NCBI RefSeq assembly: GCF_001581925.1
Contig: NZ_LQZA01000001.1
Location: 806,001-870,000, forward strand
Direction: 5' to 3'
DNA length: 64,000 nucleotides
From: Ferrovum sp. PN-J185
Lineage (GTDB): Bacteria; Pseudomonadota; Gammaproteobacteria; Burkholderiales; Ferrovaceae
The notes beneath the pieces are model-generated. The model did no database searches. It saw only the letters and a list, made by a program, of their open reading frames with translations, and had not been told where the DNA came from. Each line of letters begins with the position of its first letter. Position 1 is the first letter of the stretch. The translations under genes and the position numbers were made by a program. This document shows, piece after piece, positions 48,620-59,014 of the stretch.

Positions 48620-49720
48620 TTAGATATTAACGACTTCGATAAGTTTATCAATAAAGTATTGGTTTTCTTCCTTTAGCCCCACTGACACACGTAAAAAATT
48701 TGGCATGTTGTAGTTAGCCACAGGACGAACGATAACACCACGTTTTAGTAGTTCTTGGTAAATCGTGGGTGCATTTGCACCAACTTCAATTGCTAGAAAA
48801 TTTCCAACAGAAGGAATAAATGATAACCCCAACTGCGTACACGCTTGCGCTAATTGTTTTAGACCGTCTGTATTAACGCTCTTTGTTTTCTCAAGAAAAT
48901 CCTTATCATGAAGTGCAGCCTCTGCAGCAACAAGCGCTAATTGGTTCACATTAAAAGGTTGACGTACACGATTTAATAATGCGATAACATCCCTGTGGGC
49001 AAAACCACAACCAACCCTTAAACCTGCTAATCCAAATGCTTTTGAAAACGATCTTGTCACGATTAAGTTATCGTAATCATATAACCAAGAAATAGCATTG
49101 TAGGAAAGATTAGCATCTAAGTACTCTGTATAAGCCTCATCTAGTACAACAAGCACATGTGAAGGAACTTTTCCTATGAATTCTTTGAGTTTGTCACCAG
49201 GAATAAAATGGCCTGTGGGATTATTGGGATTAGCGACAAAAATGACACGTGTATTAGCTGTGACTGAATTCAACATAGCCTGTAAATCGTGACCATAATC
49301 CTTTGCCGGCACAACAATCCCTTTAGCCCCAACTGCTTGAGTAACCAATGGATAAACCGCAAATGCGTATTGGGAATAGATTGCTTCAGTACCAGGAGAC
49401 AAAAATGCTCTTGCAATCAACTCCAACACATCATTGGAGCCATTACCCAAAATAATATTTTCAATTTCAATATTTCTTAGCGTTGCTAAAGTATGTTTTA
49501 ACTCAAAACCATTGCCATCTGGATATAAAGCTAACTCTTTCAAGGACTTGTTAATAGCAGTTAATGCCATTGGACTTGGCCCAAGTGGATTTTCGTTGGA
49601 AGCTAACTTTACAATATGAGTTAAACCAAGTTCCCTTTGTAGCTCAGACATAGGTTTACCTGGTTGATACGGGGCAATGCTTTTAATATATTGAGGTGCT
49701 AATTCACATAAATCTATCAT
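48620..49720 (-). CDS. hisC: Histidinol-phosphate / aromatic aminotransferase
   Basis: A 366-residue PLP aminotransferase. It has KLASNENPLGPSP, GNGSNDVLELIARAFL, NPNNPTGHFI, DEAYTEYLD and the PLP Lys in TRSFSKAFGLAGLRVG. The start at 49720 forms an ATGA overlap with the pheA stop; the frame stays open 12 codons further. In betaproteobacteria this hisC copy lies between pheA and tyrA and can transaminate aromatic keto acids as well as histidinol phosphate. Confidence 0.93.
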   Translation of the reverse strand: MIDLCELAPQYIKSIAPYQPGKPMSELQRELGLTHIVKLASNENPLGPSPMALTAINKSLKELALYPDGNGFELKHTLATLRNIEIENIILGNGSNDVLELIARAFLSPGTEAIYSQYAFAVYPLVTQAVGAKGIVVPAKDYGHDLQAMLNSVTANTRVIFVANPNNPTGHFIPGDKLKEFIGKVPSHVLVVLDEAYTEYLDANLSYNAISWLYDYDNLIVTRSFSKAFGLAGLRVGCGFAHRDVIALLNRVRQPFNVNQLALVAAEAALHDKDFLEKTKSVNTDGLKQLAQACTQLGLSFIPSVGNFLAIEVGANAPTIYQELLKRGVIVRPVANYNMPNFLRVSVGLKEENQYFIDKLIEVVNI

Positions 49721-50796
49721 AATGGAGCTACCGGATAAGAACCTAACACACGACAAACTAGAGCAGATTGATTCACTTCAGCCAACGCTTGTTTTACTAA
49801 ATTATCTTCACAATGACCTTCTAAATCTATAAAAAAGACGTACTCCCACAACGTAGTTTGTGAGGGACGTGATTCAAGGCGAGTCAAACTTACACCATGC
49901 TTTGCAAAAGGTGCTAATAATTCATGAATGGCACCAGGTCTATTTCTGGCGACTAAAAGTAAAGAAGTCTTATCATGACCTGAAATAGACGATTTGCTAT
50001 TACCAATCACAAAAAAACGAGTAGTGTTATTGGACCTATCTTCGATATTCTTTGCAAGAATTTGAAGTTGATATAATTCAGCAGCCTGTGCGCTGGCGAT
50101 AGCTGCAGCATTTCTCTTCTCACTGACAATCTTGGCTGCTTCAGCGTTACTACTGACAGAATTAAGTCTCACATTGGGTAGTTGATTAGCTAGCCATGAA
50201 TGACATTGAGCAAGTGATTGTGCGTGAGAATATACTTCTTCGATCTGTTCAAGTGTAACTCCTTGTTGTACTAATAATTGATGATGAATTCTTAACTGAA
50301 CTTCACCACAAATTTGTAAAGGTGTATCAACCAACAAATCAAGCGTACGGTTAACCGACCCCTCTGTAGAGTTTTCTATCGGAACAAGTCCAAAGTTTAC
50401 TCTACCTGACACAACACTTTGAAAGACGTCATCCAGTGAAGATTGTTCTTCGCGTATCGCAGCATGTCCAAAGTGCTTCATCACCGCTGCTTCAGAGTAG
50501 GTTCCTCGCGGTCCTAAATAAGAAACTGTCACCGGTCTTTCATGAGCAAGACATGCTGACATTAACTCACGAAAAATATATAAAACAGACTCATCACTTA
50601 ATGGGCCTTTATTAAGTTCACGTATTCTTCGTAAAACCTGAGCCTCTCTTTCCGGGCGATATAAGATTCCTTCTTTTAGCTGCCCTATTTGACCAGCTAA
50701 TTGGGCACGTTGACTGATTAACTCAAGTATTTGAGTATCAATGTTGTCAATTTGATTACGTAAAATTTCTAATTCTTTCTGATTAGAATTAACCAT
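49717..50796 (-). CDS. pheA: Chorismate mutase / prephenate dehydratase (P-protein)
   Basis: A 359-residue bifunctional enzyme of phenylalanine synthesis. An AroQ chorismate mutase (ILRNQIDNIDTQILELISQR, about 11-90) is followed by a prephenate dehydratase domain (VSYLGPRGTYSEAAVMKHFG; NNTTRFFVIG with the TRF motif) and an ACT domain (KTSLLLVARNRPGAIHELL, LESRPSQTTLWEYVFFIDLEG) for feedback control. ATG at 50796 is preferred; a TTG at 50808 is possible. It overlaps serC by 8 bp. Confidence 0.95.
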   Translation of the reverse strand: MVNSNQKELEILRNQIDNIDTQILELISQRAQLAGQIGQLKEGILYRPEREAQVLRRIRELNKGPLSDESVLYIFRELMSACLAHERPVTVSYLGPRGTYSEAAVMKHFGHAAIREEQSSLDDVFQSVVSGRVNFGLVPIENSTEGSVNRTLDLLVDTPLQICGEVQLRIHHQLLVQQGVTLEQIEEVYSHAQSLAQCHSWLANQLPNVRLNSVSSNAEAAKIVSEKRNAAAIASAQAAELYQLQILAKNIEDRSNNTTRFFVIGNSKSSISGHDKTSLLLVARNRPGAIHELLAPFAKHGVSLTRLESRPSQTTLWEYVFFIDLEGHCEDNLVKQALAEVNQSALVCRVLGSYPVAPL

Positions 50797-51868
50797 AACG
50801 TCGCTCAAAATCTGCCATAAAGTTAATTAATGCTTGGACTCCCTCAATAGGCATAGCATTGTAAATTGATGCACGCATACCACCAACTACTCTATGGCCT
50901 CTTAACTGTTTAAGCCCAGATAACTCAGCTTCTTTTAAAAACACTTCATCAAGAGCTGGTTCCCTTAAATGAAAAGGGACATTCATTAATGAACGGTCTT
51001 GAACTTTTACAGAATTTCTATAAAAAGCGCTCTTATCCAGAAAATCATACAATAAACGTGCTTTTTCTGCATTCCTTACAGCCATTTGAGTCAACCCGCC
51101 ATTTCGTTTTATCCATTTAAAAACGAGACCGGCAACCCAAATAGTAAAAGTAGGTGGAGTATTTAGCATTGAATGAGCATGAAATTGCCCATGATAATCC
51201 ATAAGAAATGGTGTGCCAGGTGCAGCAGGTTTTAATAAATCTTCGCGTATAATTGCCAAACTTAACCCAGCCGGGCCAATATTTTTTTGCGCGCCAGCGT
51301 AAACCATCCCAAATTTAGTTATATCCATTGGACGTGATAAAAAGTGTGACGACATGTCTACTACCAAAGGGACGTTACCCACATCTGGTGTCCAAAAAAA
51401 CTCTAATCCATCGATTGTTTCATTTGAACAGTAATGTACGTAAGCGGCTTTGGGGTTGAGTCTCCACTCTGCTCGATCTGGTAGTGCGCTAAAGTGATCG
51501 ATACGATTTGAAGCGGCAATATTTATATTACAATAACGTCTACCCTCTTCAATGGCACGGTACGACCAATAACCTGTTTCAATATAATCTGCTTGATGAT
51601 TCCCTTGTAACAAATTAAGGGGAATCATATCCCAATGTGCACTTGCACCTTCTTGACAGAAAATAATTCTATAGTGATCAGGAAGTGCCAAAATATCACG
51701 TAAATCTAGCTCTGTTTCATTGAGTATACCGGCAAATTCAGGGCTTCTATGACTAAGCTCCATCACTGACATACCTGAATTTTGCCAATTCAAGAGCTGT
51801 TCTTGGACTTCAAGCATTACTTCAGTGGGAAGGGTTGCAGGTCCTGCTGAGAAGTTAAATGCACGCAT
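50789..51868 (-). CDS. serC: Phosphoserine aminotransferase
   Basis: A 359-residue PLP class V aminotransferase for serine and pyridoxine synthesis. It begins AFNFSAGPATLPTEVMLE, and has SVMELSHRSPEF, CQEGASAHWDMIPLNLL and the PLP-Lys segment VYAGAQKNIGPAGLS. The ending HRVVGGMRASIYNAMPIEGV is typical. It lies 4 bp after gyrA, as is usual in betaproteobacteria. Confidence 0.96.
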   Translation of the reverse strand: MRAFNFSAGPATLPTEVMLEVQEQLLNWQNSGMSVMELSHRSPEFAGILNETELDLRDILALPDHYRIIFCQEGASAHWDMIPLNLLQGNHQADYIETGYWSYRAIEEGRRYCNINIAASNRIDHFSALPDRAEWRLNPKAAYVHYCSNETIDGLEFFWTPDVGNVPLVVDMSSHFLSRPMDITKFGMVYAGAQKNIGPAGLSLAIIREDLLKPAAPGTPFLMDYHGQFHAHSMLNTPPTFTIWVAGLVFKWIKRNGGLTQMAVRNAEKARLLYDFLDKSAFYRNSVKVQDRSLMNVPFHLREPALDEVFLKEAELSGLKQLRGHRVVGGMRASIYNAMPIEGVQALINFMADFERRYG

Positions 51869-51872
51869 ATAA

Positions 51873-54494
51873 TTACTCCTGCGTACCCATTAAATCATCT
51901 CTATCCGCTATATTGTCAACATCAGGAGTGTCTGACAAATCAATCATTTCACTATCATCTTCACTTTCGTCGATGCGACTAAGCGATACCAGAGTCTCAC
52001 CAGTATCCAGAGAAATCAAAGTAACCCCTTGAGTAGCACGACTCATTTCACGAATTTCTTGCACTCGCGTCCTAATCAGTACTCCACCACTGGTAATCAA
52101 CATTAATTCATCATTGGAGTTTACAAGAGCAGCACTCACTACAGGACCATTTCTTTGAGTTGTTTGTATCGCAATAACACCTTGACCACCACGCCCATGT
52201 CGTGTGAACTCAGAAATGTGAGTTCGTTTACCGTACCCATTTTGCGTGGCAGTTAATACCGTCTGCTCTTCATTATCGGCCACCAACATTGAAATTACTT
52301 TTTGCCCGTTAGCAAGCCTCATTCCTCTAACGCCACGTGCAGTTCTACCCATTGGTCTTACATCATTTTCATCAAAACGTATAGCTTTTCCATCATCTGA
52401 AAACAACATTACATCATGAGCTCCATTGGTAATGGATGCGCCAACCAAGTAATCATTCTCGTCTAAGTCAACAGCAATAATTCCAGCGGAACGGGGGCGT
52501 GAAAAATCTGTTAATGGCGTTTTCTTAACAGTACCAAACGCTGTAGCCATAAACACAAAATGTTTATCATCAAATTCTTTAACTGGTAATAAAGCATTTA
52601 TTTTCTCACCAGCTTCTATTTGCAATAGATTATTTACTGGTTTACCTCTACTTGTGCGGCTACCCACTGGAACATTAAACACTCTTAACCAGTGAACTCG
52701 CCCGAAGCTTGTGAAGCATAAAACATGATCATGTGTATTAGCCACAAACAAACGATCTATAAAATCGTCTTCCTTTGTAGCCGTAGCTTGTTTACCGCGA
52801 CCGCCTCTTTTTTGAGCTTTATAATCATTAATCGATTGAGCTTTGATATAACCATCGTGAGAAAGTGTCACTACCATTTCTTCTGGAGTAATTAAATCCT
52901 CCATATCAATGTCTTCGGTATTAATAACAATTTCACTTCTACGTTGGTCACCAAAAGTTTCTTTGATTTTTACAAGCTCATCCGAAATAATTTTTGTAAT
53001 ACGGTGCGAGTTAGCAAGGATATCTAAGAGGTCAATAATTCTATCCATCACCTCTTTATATTCATCAATTATTTTTTCTTGTTCTAAACCCGTTAATCGT
53101 TGAAGCTGCATTTCCAAAATAGCTACGGCTTGGGTATCGGATAATCGATATCCATCATCAAAAAGGCCTACATGAGCTGATATACCTAGTGGTCGAGAAG
53201 CATTCTCGGGCGCACGCTCAATCATCTCTTTAACTAGTTGAGATGGCCAATACTTAGCCATTAATGCGTCTTTTGCAATTTGACGGTTTGCAGAACTCTT
53301 AATTAATGCAATGATTTCATCAACATTAGATAGGGCTACAGCAAGCCCCTCTAAAATATGTGCTCTTTCACGAGCCTTACCCAACTCAAATACCGTTCGA
53401 CGGGTAACTACCTCACGTCGATGGCGTAAGAAAGCATCTAAAAATTCTTTTAAATTTAAAAGCTTTGGCTGATTGTCTACCAAAGCAACCATATTCATAC
53501 CAAATGATTCTTGTAATTGAGTTAATTTAAAGAGATTATTTAATACCACTTCGGGCATTTCACCTCTTTTCAACTCGATTACTATTCTCATACCAGACTT
53601 ATCAGATTCGTCACGTAAATCAGAAATACCTTCAATTCTTTTTTCACGAACTAAATCTGCAATTTTTATAATCAAATTAGCTTTGTTTACCTGATAAGGT
53701 AACTCATCAACAATAATTGCCTGGCGACCATTACCTTTTTCAATATCTTCCACGTGAGTGCGTGAGCGCATTAATACGCGACCACGACCCGTTAAATACC
53801 CTTGCCTTACCGAGGCCGTTCCGTAAATAATCCCTTTTGTCGGAAAGTCTGGGGCCGGTACAATATCTATTAAAGTCTCAATAGAAACGTCAGGATTGCT
53901 TAAGAGGCATAAACACGCATCAACCACCTCATTTAAATTATGTGGAGGAATATTAGTTGCCATTCCCACTGCGATCCCTGATGATCCATTTACCAAAAGA
54001 TTTGGAAAACGAGCTGGAAGAATCAGCGGCTCTCTCTCGGAACCATCGTAGTTTGGTCCAAAATTGACCGTGTCACGATCAATATCCGCAAGTAACTCAT
54101 GCGTAATTTTTGCCATACGAATTTCTGTATAACGCATAGCAGCGGGGTTATCACCATCAACTGAACCAAAGTTACCTTGCCCATCTATTAAAGGATAACG
54201 AAGCGAAAAGTCCTGTGCCATACGAACGATCGCATCATAGACGGCTGTATCTCCATGGGGATGGTATTTACCAATTACGTCACCGACGATACGAGCAGAT
54301 TTTTTGTAAGGCTTGTTAAAATCGTTAGAGAGTTCATGCATGGCAAACAATACACGTCTATGTACTGGCTTTAAACCATCACGAACATCTGGTAAAGCAC
54401 GACCCACAATAACACTCATTGCGTATTCCAAATAGGAACGACGCATTTCGTCTTCTAAACTAACCGGCAATGTTTCTTTGGCAAATGAGGACAT
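51873..54494 (-). CDS. gyrA: DNA gyrase subunit A
   Basis: An 873-residue topoisomerase subunit. The N-terminal [19 protein letters not shown] matches from the ATG at 54494; a GTG at 54506 is an alternative. The catalytic Tyr is in [14 protein letters not shown], and the quinolone region reads [19 protein letters not shown], with Thr at the position of E. coli Ser83 and Asp at 87, as in Pseudomonas wild type. C-terminal beta-pinwheel repeats, including the GyrA-box-like [10 protein letters not shown], follow, and the tail is acidic. Confidence 0.97.
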   Translation of the reverse strand: MSSFAKETLPVSLEDEMRRSYLEYAMSVIVGRALPDVRDGLKPVHRRVLFAMHELSNDFNKPYKKSARIVGDVIGKYHPHGDTAVYDAIVRMAQDFSLRYPLIDGQGNFGSVDGDNPAAMRYTEIRMAKITHELLADIDRDTVNFGPNYDGSEREPLILPARFPNLLVNGSSGIAVGMATNIPPHNLNEVVDACLCLLSNPDVSIETLIDIVPAPDFPTKGIIYGTASVRQGYLTGRGRVLMRSRTHVEDIEKGNGRQAIIVDELPYQVNKANLIIKIADLVREKRIEGISDLRDESDKSGMRIVIELKRGEMPEVVLNNLFKLTQLQESFGMNMVALVDNQPKLLNLKEFLDAFLRHRREVVTRRTVFELGKARERAHILEGLAVALSNVDEIIALIKSSANRQIAKDALMAKYWPSQLVKEMIERAPENASRPLGISAHVGLFDDGYRLSDTQAVAILEMQLQRLTGLEQEKIIDEYKEVMDRIIDLLDILANSHRITKIISDELVKIKETFGDQRRSEIVINTEDIDMEDLITPEEMVVTLSHDGYIKAQSINDYKAQKRGGRGKQATATKEDDFIDRLFVANTHDHVLCFTSFGRVHWLRVFNVPVGSRTSRGKPVNNLLQIEAGEKINALLPVKEFDDKHFVFMATAFGTVKKTPLTDFSRPRSAGIIAVDLDENDYLVGASITNGAHDVMLFSDDGKAIRFDENDVRPMGRTARGVRGMRLANGQKVISMLVADNEEQTVLTATQNGYGKRTHISEFTRHGRGGQGVIAIQTTQRNGPVVSAALVNSNDELMLITSGGVLIRTRVQEIREMSRATQGVTLISLDTGETLVSLSRIDESEDDSEMIDLSDTPDVDNIADRDDLMGTQE

Positions 54495-54582
54495 AGGAAC
54501 TAACACTAGGTATTTATAATTAAAATATCATCCAATTTTAACACAAAATTACATATCAAAAGGTCATTTCAGCTGATCATTA

Positions 54583-54613
54583 TTCACAGTACAGGCCATA
54601 TTTCATCTATAAT
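54583..54613 (+). promoter_or_regulatory. Putative promoter of the ompA-like gene
   Basis: A perfect -10 TATAAT at 54608-54613 is preceded by TTCACA at 54583-54588 (5 of 6 to -35 consensus), though the 19-bp spacing is longer than ideal. It lies 29 bp upstream of the start codon and AGGAG is found in between. Confidence 0.5.
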
Positions 54614-54642
54614 TAAATTTTTAAACTGAACAGGAGCTTCCT

Positions 54643-55284
54643 ATGAAAAACAGCAAACGCTTTGTGGTTACCATTGCATTATTAGGATCAGCAGCAGGAG
54701 CATTTTTTTCCTATTCCACACAAGCCAGTGAAGACATGGGCTACCCCGCACATTTGCAATCAAGCTACGGTTCGGTCGTGACAGATAATTTCAACAACTG
54801 CGTTGGATTGGGTGCAGGTGAAATGTCCTCCTATAATCAATGTGGCGTAACCCCTGCCCCTGAAATGAAAAAAGAGATGCCGGCTGTTATGCCTAAGCCT
54901 CAAGCACATGCGCCAATGGTTATGCATCATCCTGATATCACTCTATCCGCAGATGCATTGTTTGATTTCAATAAAGCAATACTAAAACCACAGGGAAAGA
55001 CTGCAATTAATCGAGAATTAGCAAAAATTAACCATCGCTCTAACAGAGCCATTAAAGGCATTAAAATTGTCGGATACACGGACAGTGTAGGTACCAAACA
55101 ATACAATCTAAAACTGTCCCTTAAACGTGCTGAAGCAGTGAAAGCCTATTTAGTTCAAAAGGGTATTAATGCCCAAATAGTACGTGTAAATGGCTTAGGT
55201 ATGGCAGATCCTGTAGCTAGTAACAGCACAAAAGAAGGACGCGCCAAAAACCGTAGAGCAGAAATCTATATTACCTACAAATAA
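54643..55284 (+). CDS. OmpA-family peptidoglycan-binding outer-membrane protein
   Basis: A 213-residue exported protein: signal peptide about 1-29 (ending TQAS), a short N-terminal region with [16 protein letters not shown], a Met/Pro/His-rich linker at about 74-97 and a C-terminal OmpA domain with [29 protein letters not shown] and KNRRAEI that bind peptidoglycan. It lacks the 8-strand barrel of E. coli OmpA, as do the short betaproteobacterial OmpA proteins beside ubiG. It probably tethers the outer membrane to the wall. Confidence 0.9.
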   Translation: MKNSKRFVVTIALLGSAAGAFFSYSTQASEDMGYPAHLQSSYGSVVTDNFNNCVGLGAGEMSSYNQCGVTPAPEMKKEMPAVMPKPQAHAPMVMHHPDITLSADALFDFNKAILKPQGKTAINRELAKINHRSNRAIKGIKIVGYTDSVGTKQYNLKLSLKRAEAVKAYLVQKGINAQIVRVNGLGMADPVASNSTKEGRAKNRRAEIYITYK

Positions 55285-55295
55285 TTGGTTATAAA

Positions 55296-55994
55296 ATGAA
55301 TTTAAATCAAGATCCGTTAGAACTGCAGAAGTTTAGTTCACTTGCGCATCGTTGGTGGGATCCAAACAGCGAATTTAAACCACTTCATGCCATCAATCCA
55401 ATTCGTTTAAGCTGGATAAATAACATTGCATCGTTATCTGGGAAACGTGTTGTAGATGTAGGTTGTGGTGGTGGAATACTGTCTGAATCCATGGCCAAAC
55501 TTGGTGCCCAAGTAACGGGGATTGATTTAGCTGAAAAACCGCTTTCAGTGGCAACGCTCCATGGCCTTGAAAGCGGTATTAACGTGAATTACCAACTTAT
55601 TTCAGCAGAATCTTTAGCGGAACAAAAACCTCAAAGCTTTGATGTGGTGACTTGTATGGAAATGTTAGAACATGTCCCAGATCCTCAAAGCACCATTGCG
55701 GCTTGCTCTAGATTAGTAAAACCTGGTGGTCATGTATTTTTCTCAACCATTAACCGTAATCCCAAATCATATTTATTTGCGATTATTGGTGCTGAGTACA
55801 TTTTAAAATTGTTACCTAAAGGCACTCACGATTACGCAAAGTTCATTAAACCTTCAGAACTGACTCATTTCGCTCGAGTGGCAGGTTTGGATGTTAAAGA
55901 ATATACAGGTTTAACCTATAATCCACTAACTAAAATTTATTCAGGTACATCTGATATCAGTGTGAATTATGCAATTCACTGTGTAAAATCGTGA
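55296..55994 (+). CDS. ubiG: Ubiquinone biosynthesis O-methyltransferase
   Basis: A 232-residue SAM-dependent methyltransferase performing both O-methylations of ubiquinone. It has [19 protein letters not shown], the SAM motif [20 protein letters not shown] and [16 protein letters not shown]. It begins 11 bp after the ompA-like gene and overlaps gph by 4 bp. Ubiquinone is the acceptor for the Sdh and ETF:QO encoded elsewhere in the window. Confidence 0.96.
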   Translation: MNLNQDPLELQKFSSLAHRWWDPNSEFKPLHAINPIRLSWINNIASLSGKRVVDVGCGGGILSESMAKLGAQVTGIDLAEKPLSVATLHGLESGINVNYQLISAESLAEQKPQSFDVVTCMEMLEHVPDPQSTIAACSRLVKPGGHVFFSTINRNPKSYLFAIIGAEYILKLLPKGTHDYAKFIKPSELTHFARVAGLDVKEYTGLTYNPLTKIYSGTSDISVNYAIHCVKS

Positions 55995-56650
55995 TAAAAG
56001 GTATTTTATTTGATCTTGATGGTACTCTAGCCGATACTGCTCCAGATTTGGGTAGAGCTCTCAACACACTTTTAGAAAGATACGGCAACTCTCCATTACC
56101 CATTGAACGATTAAGACCGAGAGCCTCACAAGGTGCTAGAGGATTAATTGAAGAAGGGTTCAATATAAGTACTTCAGATCCATTTTTTGAAGAATTGAGA
56201 GACCAATTTTTAACCATTTATGAAAGTAATTTATGCCTTGATACTAGATTGTTTCCAGGGGTATCAGAACTATTAAATTACTTAGATCTTCATCATATAC
56301 CATGGGGTATAGTAACTAATAAATTCGAACGCTTTACTAACCCTTTGGTAGAACTTCTAGGACTATCTCAACGAAGCGGTTGTGTTGTAAGTGGTGATAC
56401 GTTTCAACGACCTAAACCTTTTCCCGATCCTCTGGTAGGCGCGGCCAAATTACTACAACTTTCACCTCAAGAGTTAGTTTATGTTGGCGATGATGAGCGT
56501 GATATGTTGGCGGCTCAAGCTGCACAAATGTCAGGTATCATAGCAGGTTATGGCTATTTAGGTTCATCAACACCACCCAATGAATGGCCTCATCATGCCA
56601 TCATACAAGAACCTGAAGAACTAATTCGTTTTATACATTATTTACAATGA
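55991..56650 (+). CDS. gph: Phosphoglycolate phosphatase (HAD family)
   Basis: A 219-residue HAD hydrolase with the nucleophile motif [28 protein letters not shown] (Lys/Thr motif II region) and the acidic [14 protein letters not shown]. It dephosphorylates 2-phosphoglycolate, a DNA-repair and photorespiratory side product. Coupling with ubiG by a 4-bp overlap is conserved in betaproteobacteria and supports Gph over other HAD phosphatases. Confidence 0.92.
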   Translation: MIKGILFDLDGTLADTAPDLGRALNTLLERYGNSPLPIERLRPRASQGARGLIEEGFNISTSDPFFEELRDQFLTIYESNLCLDTRLFPGVSELLNYLDLHHIPWGIVTNKFERFTNPLVELLGLSQRSGCVVSGDTFQRPKPFPDPLVGAAKLLQLSPQELVYVGDDERDMLAAQAAQMSGIIAGYGYLGSSTPPNEWPHHAIIQEPEELIRFIHYLQ

Positions 56651-57909
56651 GATTTATGAATAACACACCAGAATTATTAGCTCCCGTTGGCTCCATGGAA
56701 ATGTTGGAAACAGCATTTCGTTTTGGAGCAGATGCCATTTACGCTGGACAACCACGTTATAGTTTAAGAGTTAGAAACAATAGTTTCGGAAAAATTGAAA
56801 ATTTAGCTCGAGGTATAGAACGCGCTCATGAGCTTAATAAAAAATTCTATTTAGTTAGTAATATTTTGCCTCACAACGCCAAAATTAAAACATATCTTGA
56901 AGATATTGCACCGGTAATTGCATTAAAACCGGATGCCTTAATTATGGCAGACCCTGGCATGATTATGATGATCCGTGAAAACTGGCCCGATATGCCTATT
57001 CATTTGTCTGTTCAAGCCAATACACTTAATTATGCTGCAGTTAAATTCTGGCGAACCATGGGTATAAGTCGTATTATTCTTTCTAGAGAATTATCGATAG
57101 AAGAGATAGAAGAAATACGACAGGAATGTCCTGAAATGGAACTTGAAGTATTTATTCACGGCGCTCTCTGTATAGCCTACTCCGGACGTTGTTTACTGTC
57201 AGGATACTTCAACCATCGCGATCCTAATCAAGGAACTTGCACCAACTCATGCCGTTGGGATTACAAAGTTCATACTGCCGAAGAAAACCCTGCTGGTGAT
57301 GTCTATCTTATTGAAGAAGCAAATCGACCTGGTCAACTAATGCCTGTAGAAGAAGATGAACACGGCACTTATATTCTCAATTCAAAAGATTTAAGAGCCA
57401 TTGAGCACGTCGAACGTTTGGCTAAAATTGGTGTAAATTCATTAAAAATTGAAGGGAGAACTAAATCACCTTATTATGTTGCCAGAACATGTCAGGCCTA
57501 TCGACAAGCAATAGATGACGCTGTAGCAGGAAAATCTCTTGACCCTAACTTGTTAAGCTCCCTTGAGGGATTAGCAAACCGTGGGTATACAAATGGTTTT
57601 TATGAACGACACCCTGATCAAGAAACGCAAAATTATTTACGAGGACACTCAGAATCAAATCGTAACTTGTACGTTGGCGATATTGTAGGTTATGACACAA
57701 ACGGATGGGCAAAAATTGAAGTAAAAAATCGTTTTGTAGTGGGTGATAAAATTGAGGTTGTTGCGCCACATGGCAACCAAAGCTATATAATAAATGAAAT
57801 GAAAAATAAAGACGGGCAACAAACAGATGCAGCACCTGGTAGTGGTCACACTGTATTTATACAACTTCCATCAAACTTAGAAAATTGTTTTGTGGCTCGT
57901 TTTGTTTAA
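56647..57909 (+). CDS. trhP: tRNA hydroxylation protein TrhP (YegQ, U32 family)
   Basis: A 420-residue peptidase-U32-family protein needed for prephenate-dependent hydroxylation of wobble uridine (ho5U) in tRNA. It has the family signature EVFIHGALCIAYSGRCLLS and the cysteines of FNHRDPNQGTCTNSCRW, likely a metal or Fe-S site. N-terminal PELLAPVGSMEMLETAFRFGA is typical. The start at 56647 overlaps gph by 4 bp; ATG at 56656 is an alternative. Its hydroxylation substrate is made in the shikimate pathway encoded nearby. Confidence 0.9.
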   Translation: MRFMNNTPELLAPVGSMEMLETAFRFGADAIYAGQPRYSLRVRNNSFGKIENLARGIERAHELNKKFYLVSNILPHNAKIKTYLEDIAPVIALKPDALIMADPGMIMMIRENWPDMPIHLSVQANTLNYAAVKFWRTMGISRIILSRELSIEEIEEIRQECPEMELEVFIHGALCIAYSGRCLLSGYFNHRDPNQGTCTNSCRWDYKVHTAEENPAGDVYLIEEANRPGQLMPVEEDEHGTYILNSKDLRAIEHVERLAKIGVNSLKIEGRTKSPYYVARTCQAYRQAIDDAVAGKSLDPNLLSSLEGLANRGYTNGFYERHPDQETQNYLRGHSESNRNLYVGDIVGYDTNGWAKIEVKNRFVVGDKIEVVAPHGNQSYIINEMKNKDGQQTDAAPGSGHTVFIQLPSNLENCFVARFV

Positions 57910-57967
57910 ATATATAAAATTATAACTACGTATACACATTAAAAAAATCAATTTGTGTTTAGATAGA

Positions 57968-57994
57968 TGGTTTAATTAAATCAGAATTAAACCA
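57968..57994. terminator. Stem-loop between convergent trhP and DUF2892 genes
   Basis: TGGTTTAATT (57968-57977) and AATTAAACCA (57985-57994) form a perfect 10-bp stem with a 7-nt loop between the ends of two convergent genes. No strong U-run follows on either strand, so it may be a weak or rho-assisted terminator or an mRNA 3' end. Confidence 0.5.
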
Positions 57995-58026
57995 CCTTCT
58001 ACATTAAGTTATAAAGGATCTAGTAA

Positions 58027-58224
58027 TTATTCTTTGTTTAACGGGCAAGTTCTAATACCAATTAAACTATACAAACCACACCAGCCTAAAAGACCAGTTA
58101 GCATTACTGGTAATCCTAACCAACCCCAAATACCAATTTTCCCAGTAGCAGAGGCTGCTAATAGTACTGCTCCAATTATGACTCGAGCAACTCTATCTAA
58201 AGTACCTACGTTAGTTGAAAACAT
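58027..58224 (-). CDS. DUF2892 small membrane protein
   Basis: A 65-residue protein with two hydrophobic segments (about 14-27 and 31-55). It starts TNVGTLDRVARVIIGAVLL, the hallmark of the DUF2892/YgaP-like inner-membrane family. Such proteins often accompany rhodanese or sulfur-trafficking genes, and this one ends a cobA-DsrE-tusA group. It lies 19 bp after cobA. Function not known. Confidence 0.82.
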   Translation of the reverse strand: MFSTNVGTLDRVARVIIGAVLLAASATGKIGIWGWLGLPVMLTGLLGWCGLYSLIGIRTCPLNKE

Positions 58225-58243
58225 ACTTTATCTCCATGACATA

Positions 58244-59008
58244 TTAATTGGTTTTCAAAGAACTATTAAACCAACTTAATTTATTATGTAACTCTACTAC
58301 AGAGCCAATGATTATTAAAGTAGGTGATTTTAGTTGATGGGTTATACTCATTTCATGTAATTGTGAAACCTGAGTAATAACCACTTGTTGTGTATCAAGC
58401 GTACCCTGCTCAATCAAAGCCGCAGGGATATGAGGTGCCATCCCTGCTTCAAGTAACTGCGATACCAATCGATCTAATCCATGTAGCCCCATATAAATAA
58501 CAACGGTTTGTCTAGGCCTAATAATGGCGTGCCAATCTAAATCAAATGAGCCATCTTTTAAATGAGCGGTAACTAATAGACAAGATTGCGCATGCTCTCG
58601 GTGAGTAAGTGGTATTCCAGCGTAAGCTGCAACACCATTAGCAGCAGAAATACCTGGCACAACCTCAAAGGATATTCCATGATCAGTTAGCGTATCGATT
58701 TCTTCACCGCCACGACCAAAAATAAATGGATCACCACCTTTTAATCTTAATACCGTCTTTCCTTGAAGAGCTAAATCAACCAGACGTTGATTAATATGTA
58801 ATTGAGGTACAGGATGGAAACTACGCTGTTTACCTACGTTTTCAAGGACCACATGTCGTGGAATTAAATCAAGTATGTCCTGCGATACCAATTGATCGTA
58901 CAAAACAATATCGCAGGTTTGTAGTAATTTTAACGCACGGAGTGTTAACAAATCGACATTGCCGGGACCAGCGCCAACCAAATAGACCACTCCCGTTTTG
59001 TTACTCAT
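58244..59008 (-). CDS. cobA: Uroporphyrinogen-III C-methyltransferase
   Basis: A 254-residue SAM methyltransferase producing precorrin-2, the precursor of siroheme and cobalamin. Motifs are VGAGPGNVDLLTLRALKLL at the N-terminus, VLYDQLVS, RLKGGDPFIFGRGGEE and GIPLTHREHAQS. It is the methyltransferase only, not fused to the CysG dehydrogenase/chelatase domain. Placement beside tusA and DsrE suggests siroheme for sulfite reductase or sulfur oxidation. The start is 6 bp after the DsrE-like gene. Confidence 0.94.
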   Translation of the reverse strand: MSNKTGVVYLVGAGPGNVDLLTLRALKLLQTCDIVLYDQLVSQDILDLIPRHVVLENVGKQRSFHPVPQLHINQRLVDLALQGKTVLRLKGGDPFIFGRGGEEIDTLTDHGISFEVVPGISAANGVAAYAGIPLTHREHAQSCLLVTAHLKDGSFDLDWHAIIRPRQTVVIYMGLHGLDRLVSQLLEAGMAPHIPAALIEQGTLDTQQVVITQVSQLHEMSITHQLKSPTLIIIGSVVELHNKLSWFNSSLKTN

Positions 59009-59014
59009 AAATTA

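Noticed and set aside
51873-54494. Thr in the gyrA quinolone region as a resistance mutation
   Set aside because: Thr at the Ser83 position is wild type in several Gram-negative species such as Pseudomonas aeruginosa; no resistance can be claimed.
57545-57864. Two minus-strand frames inside trhP with hydrophobic residues
   Set aside because: Both are complementary to the well-supported trhP gene and carry no family motif.
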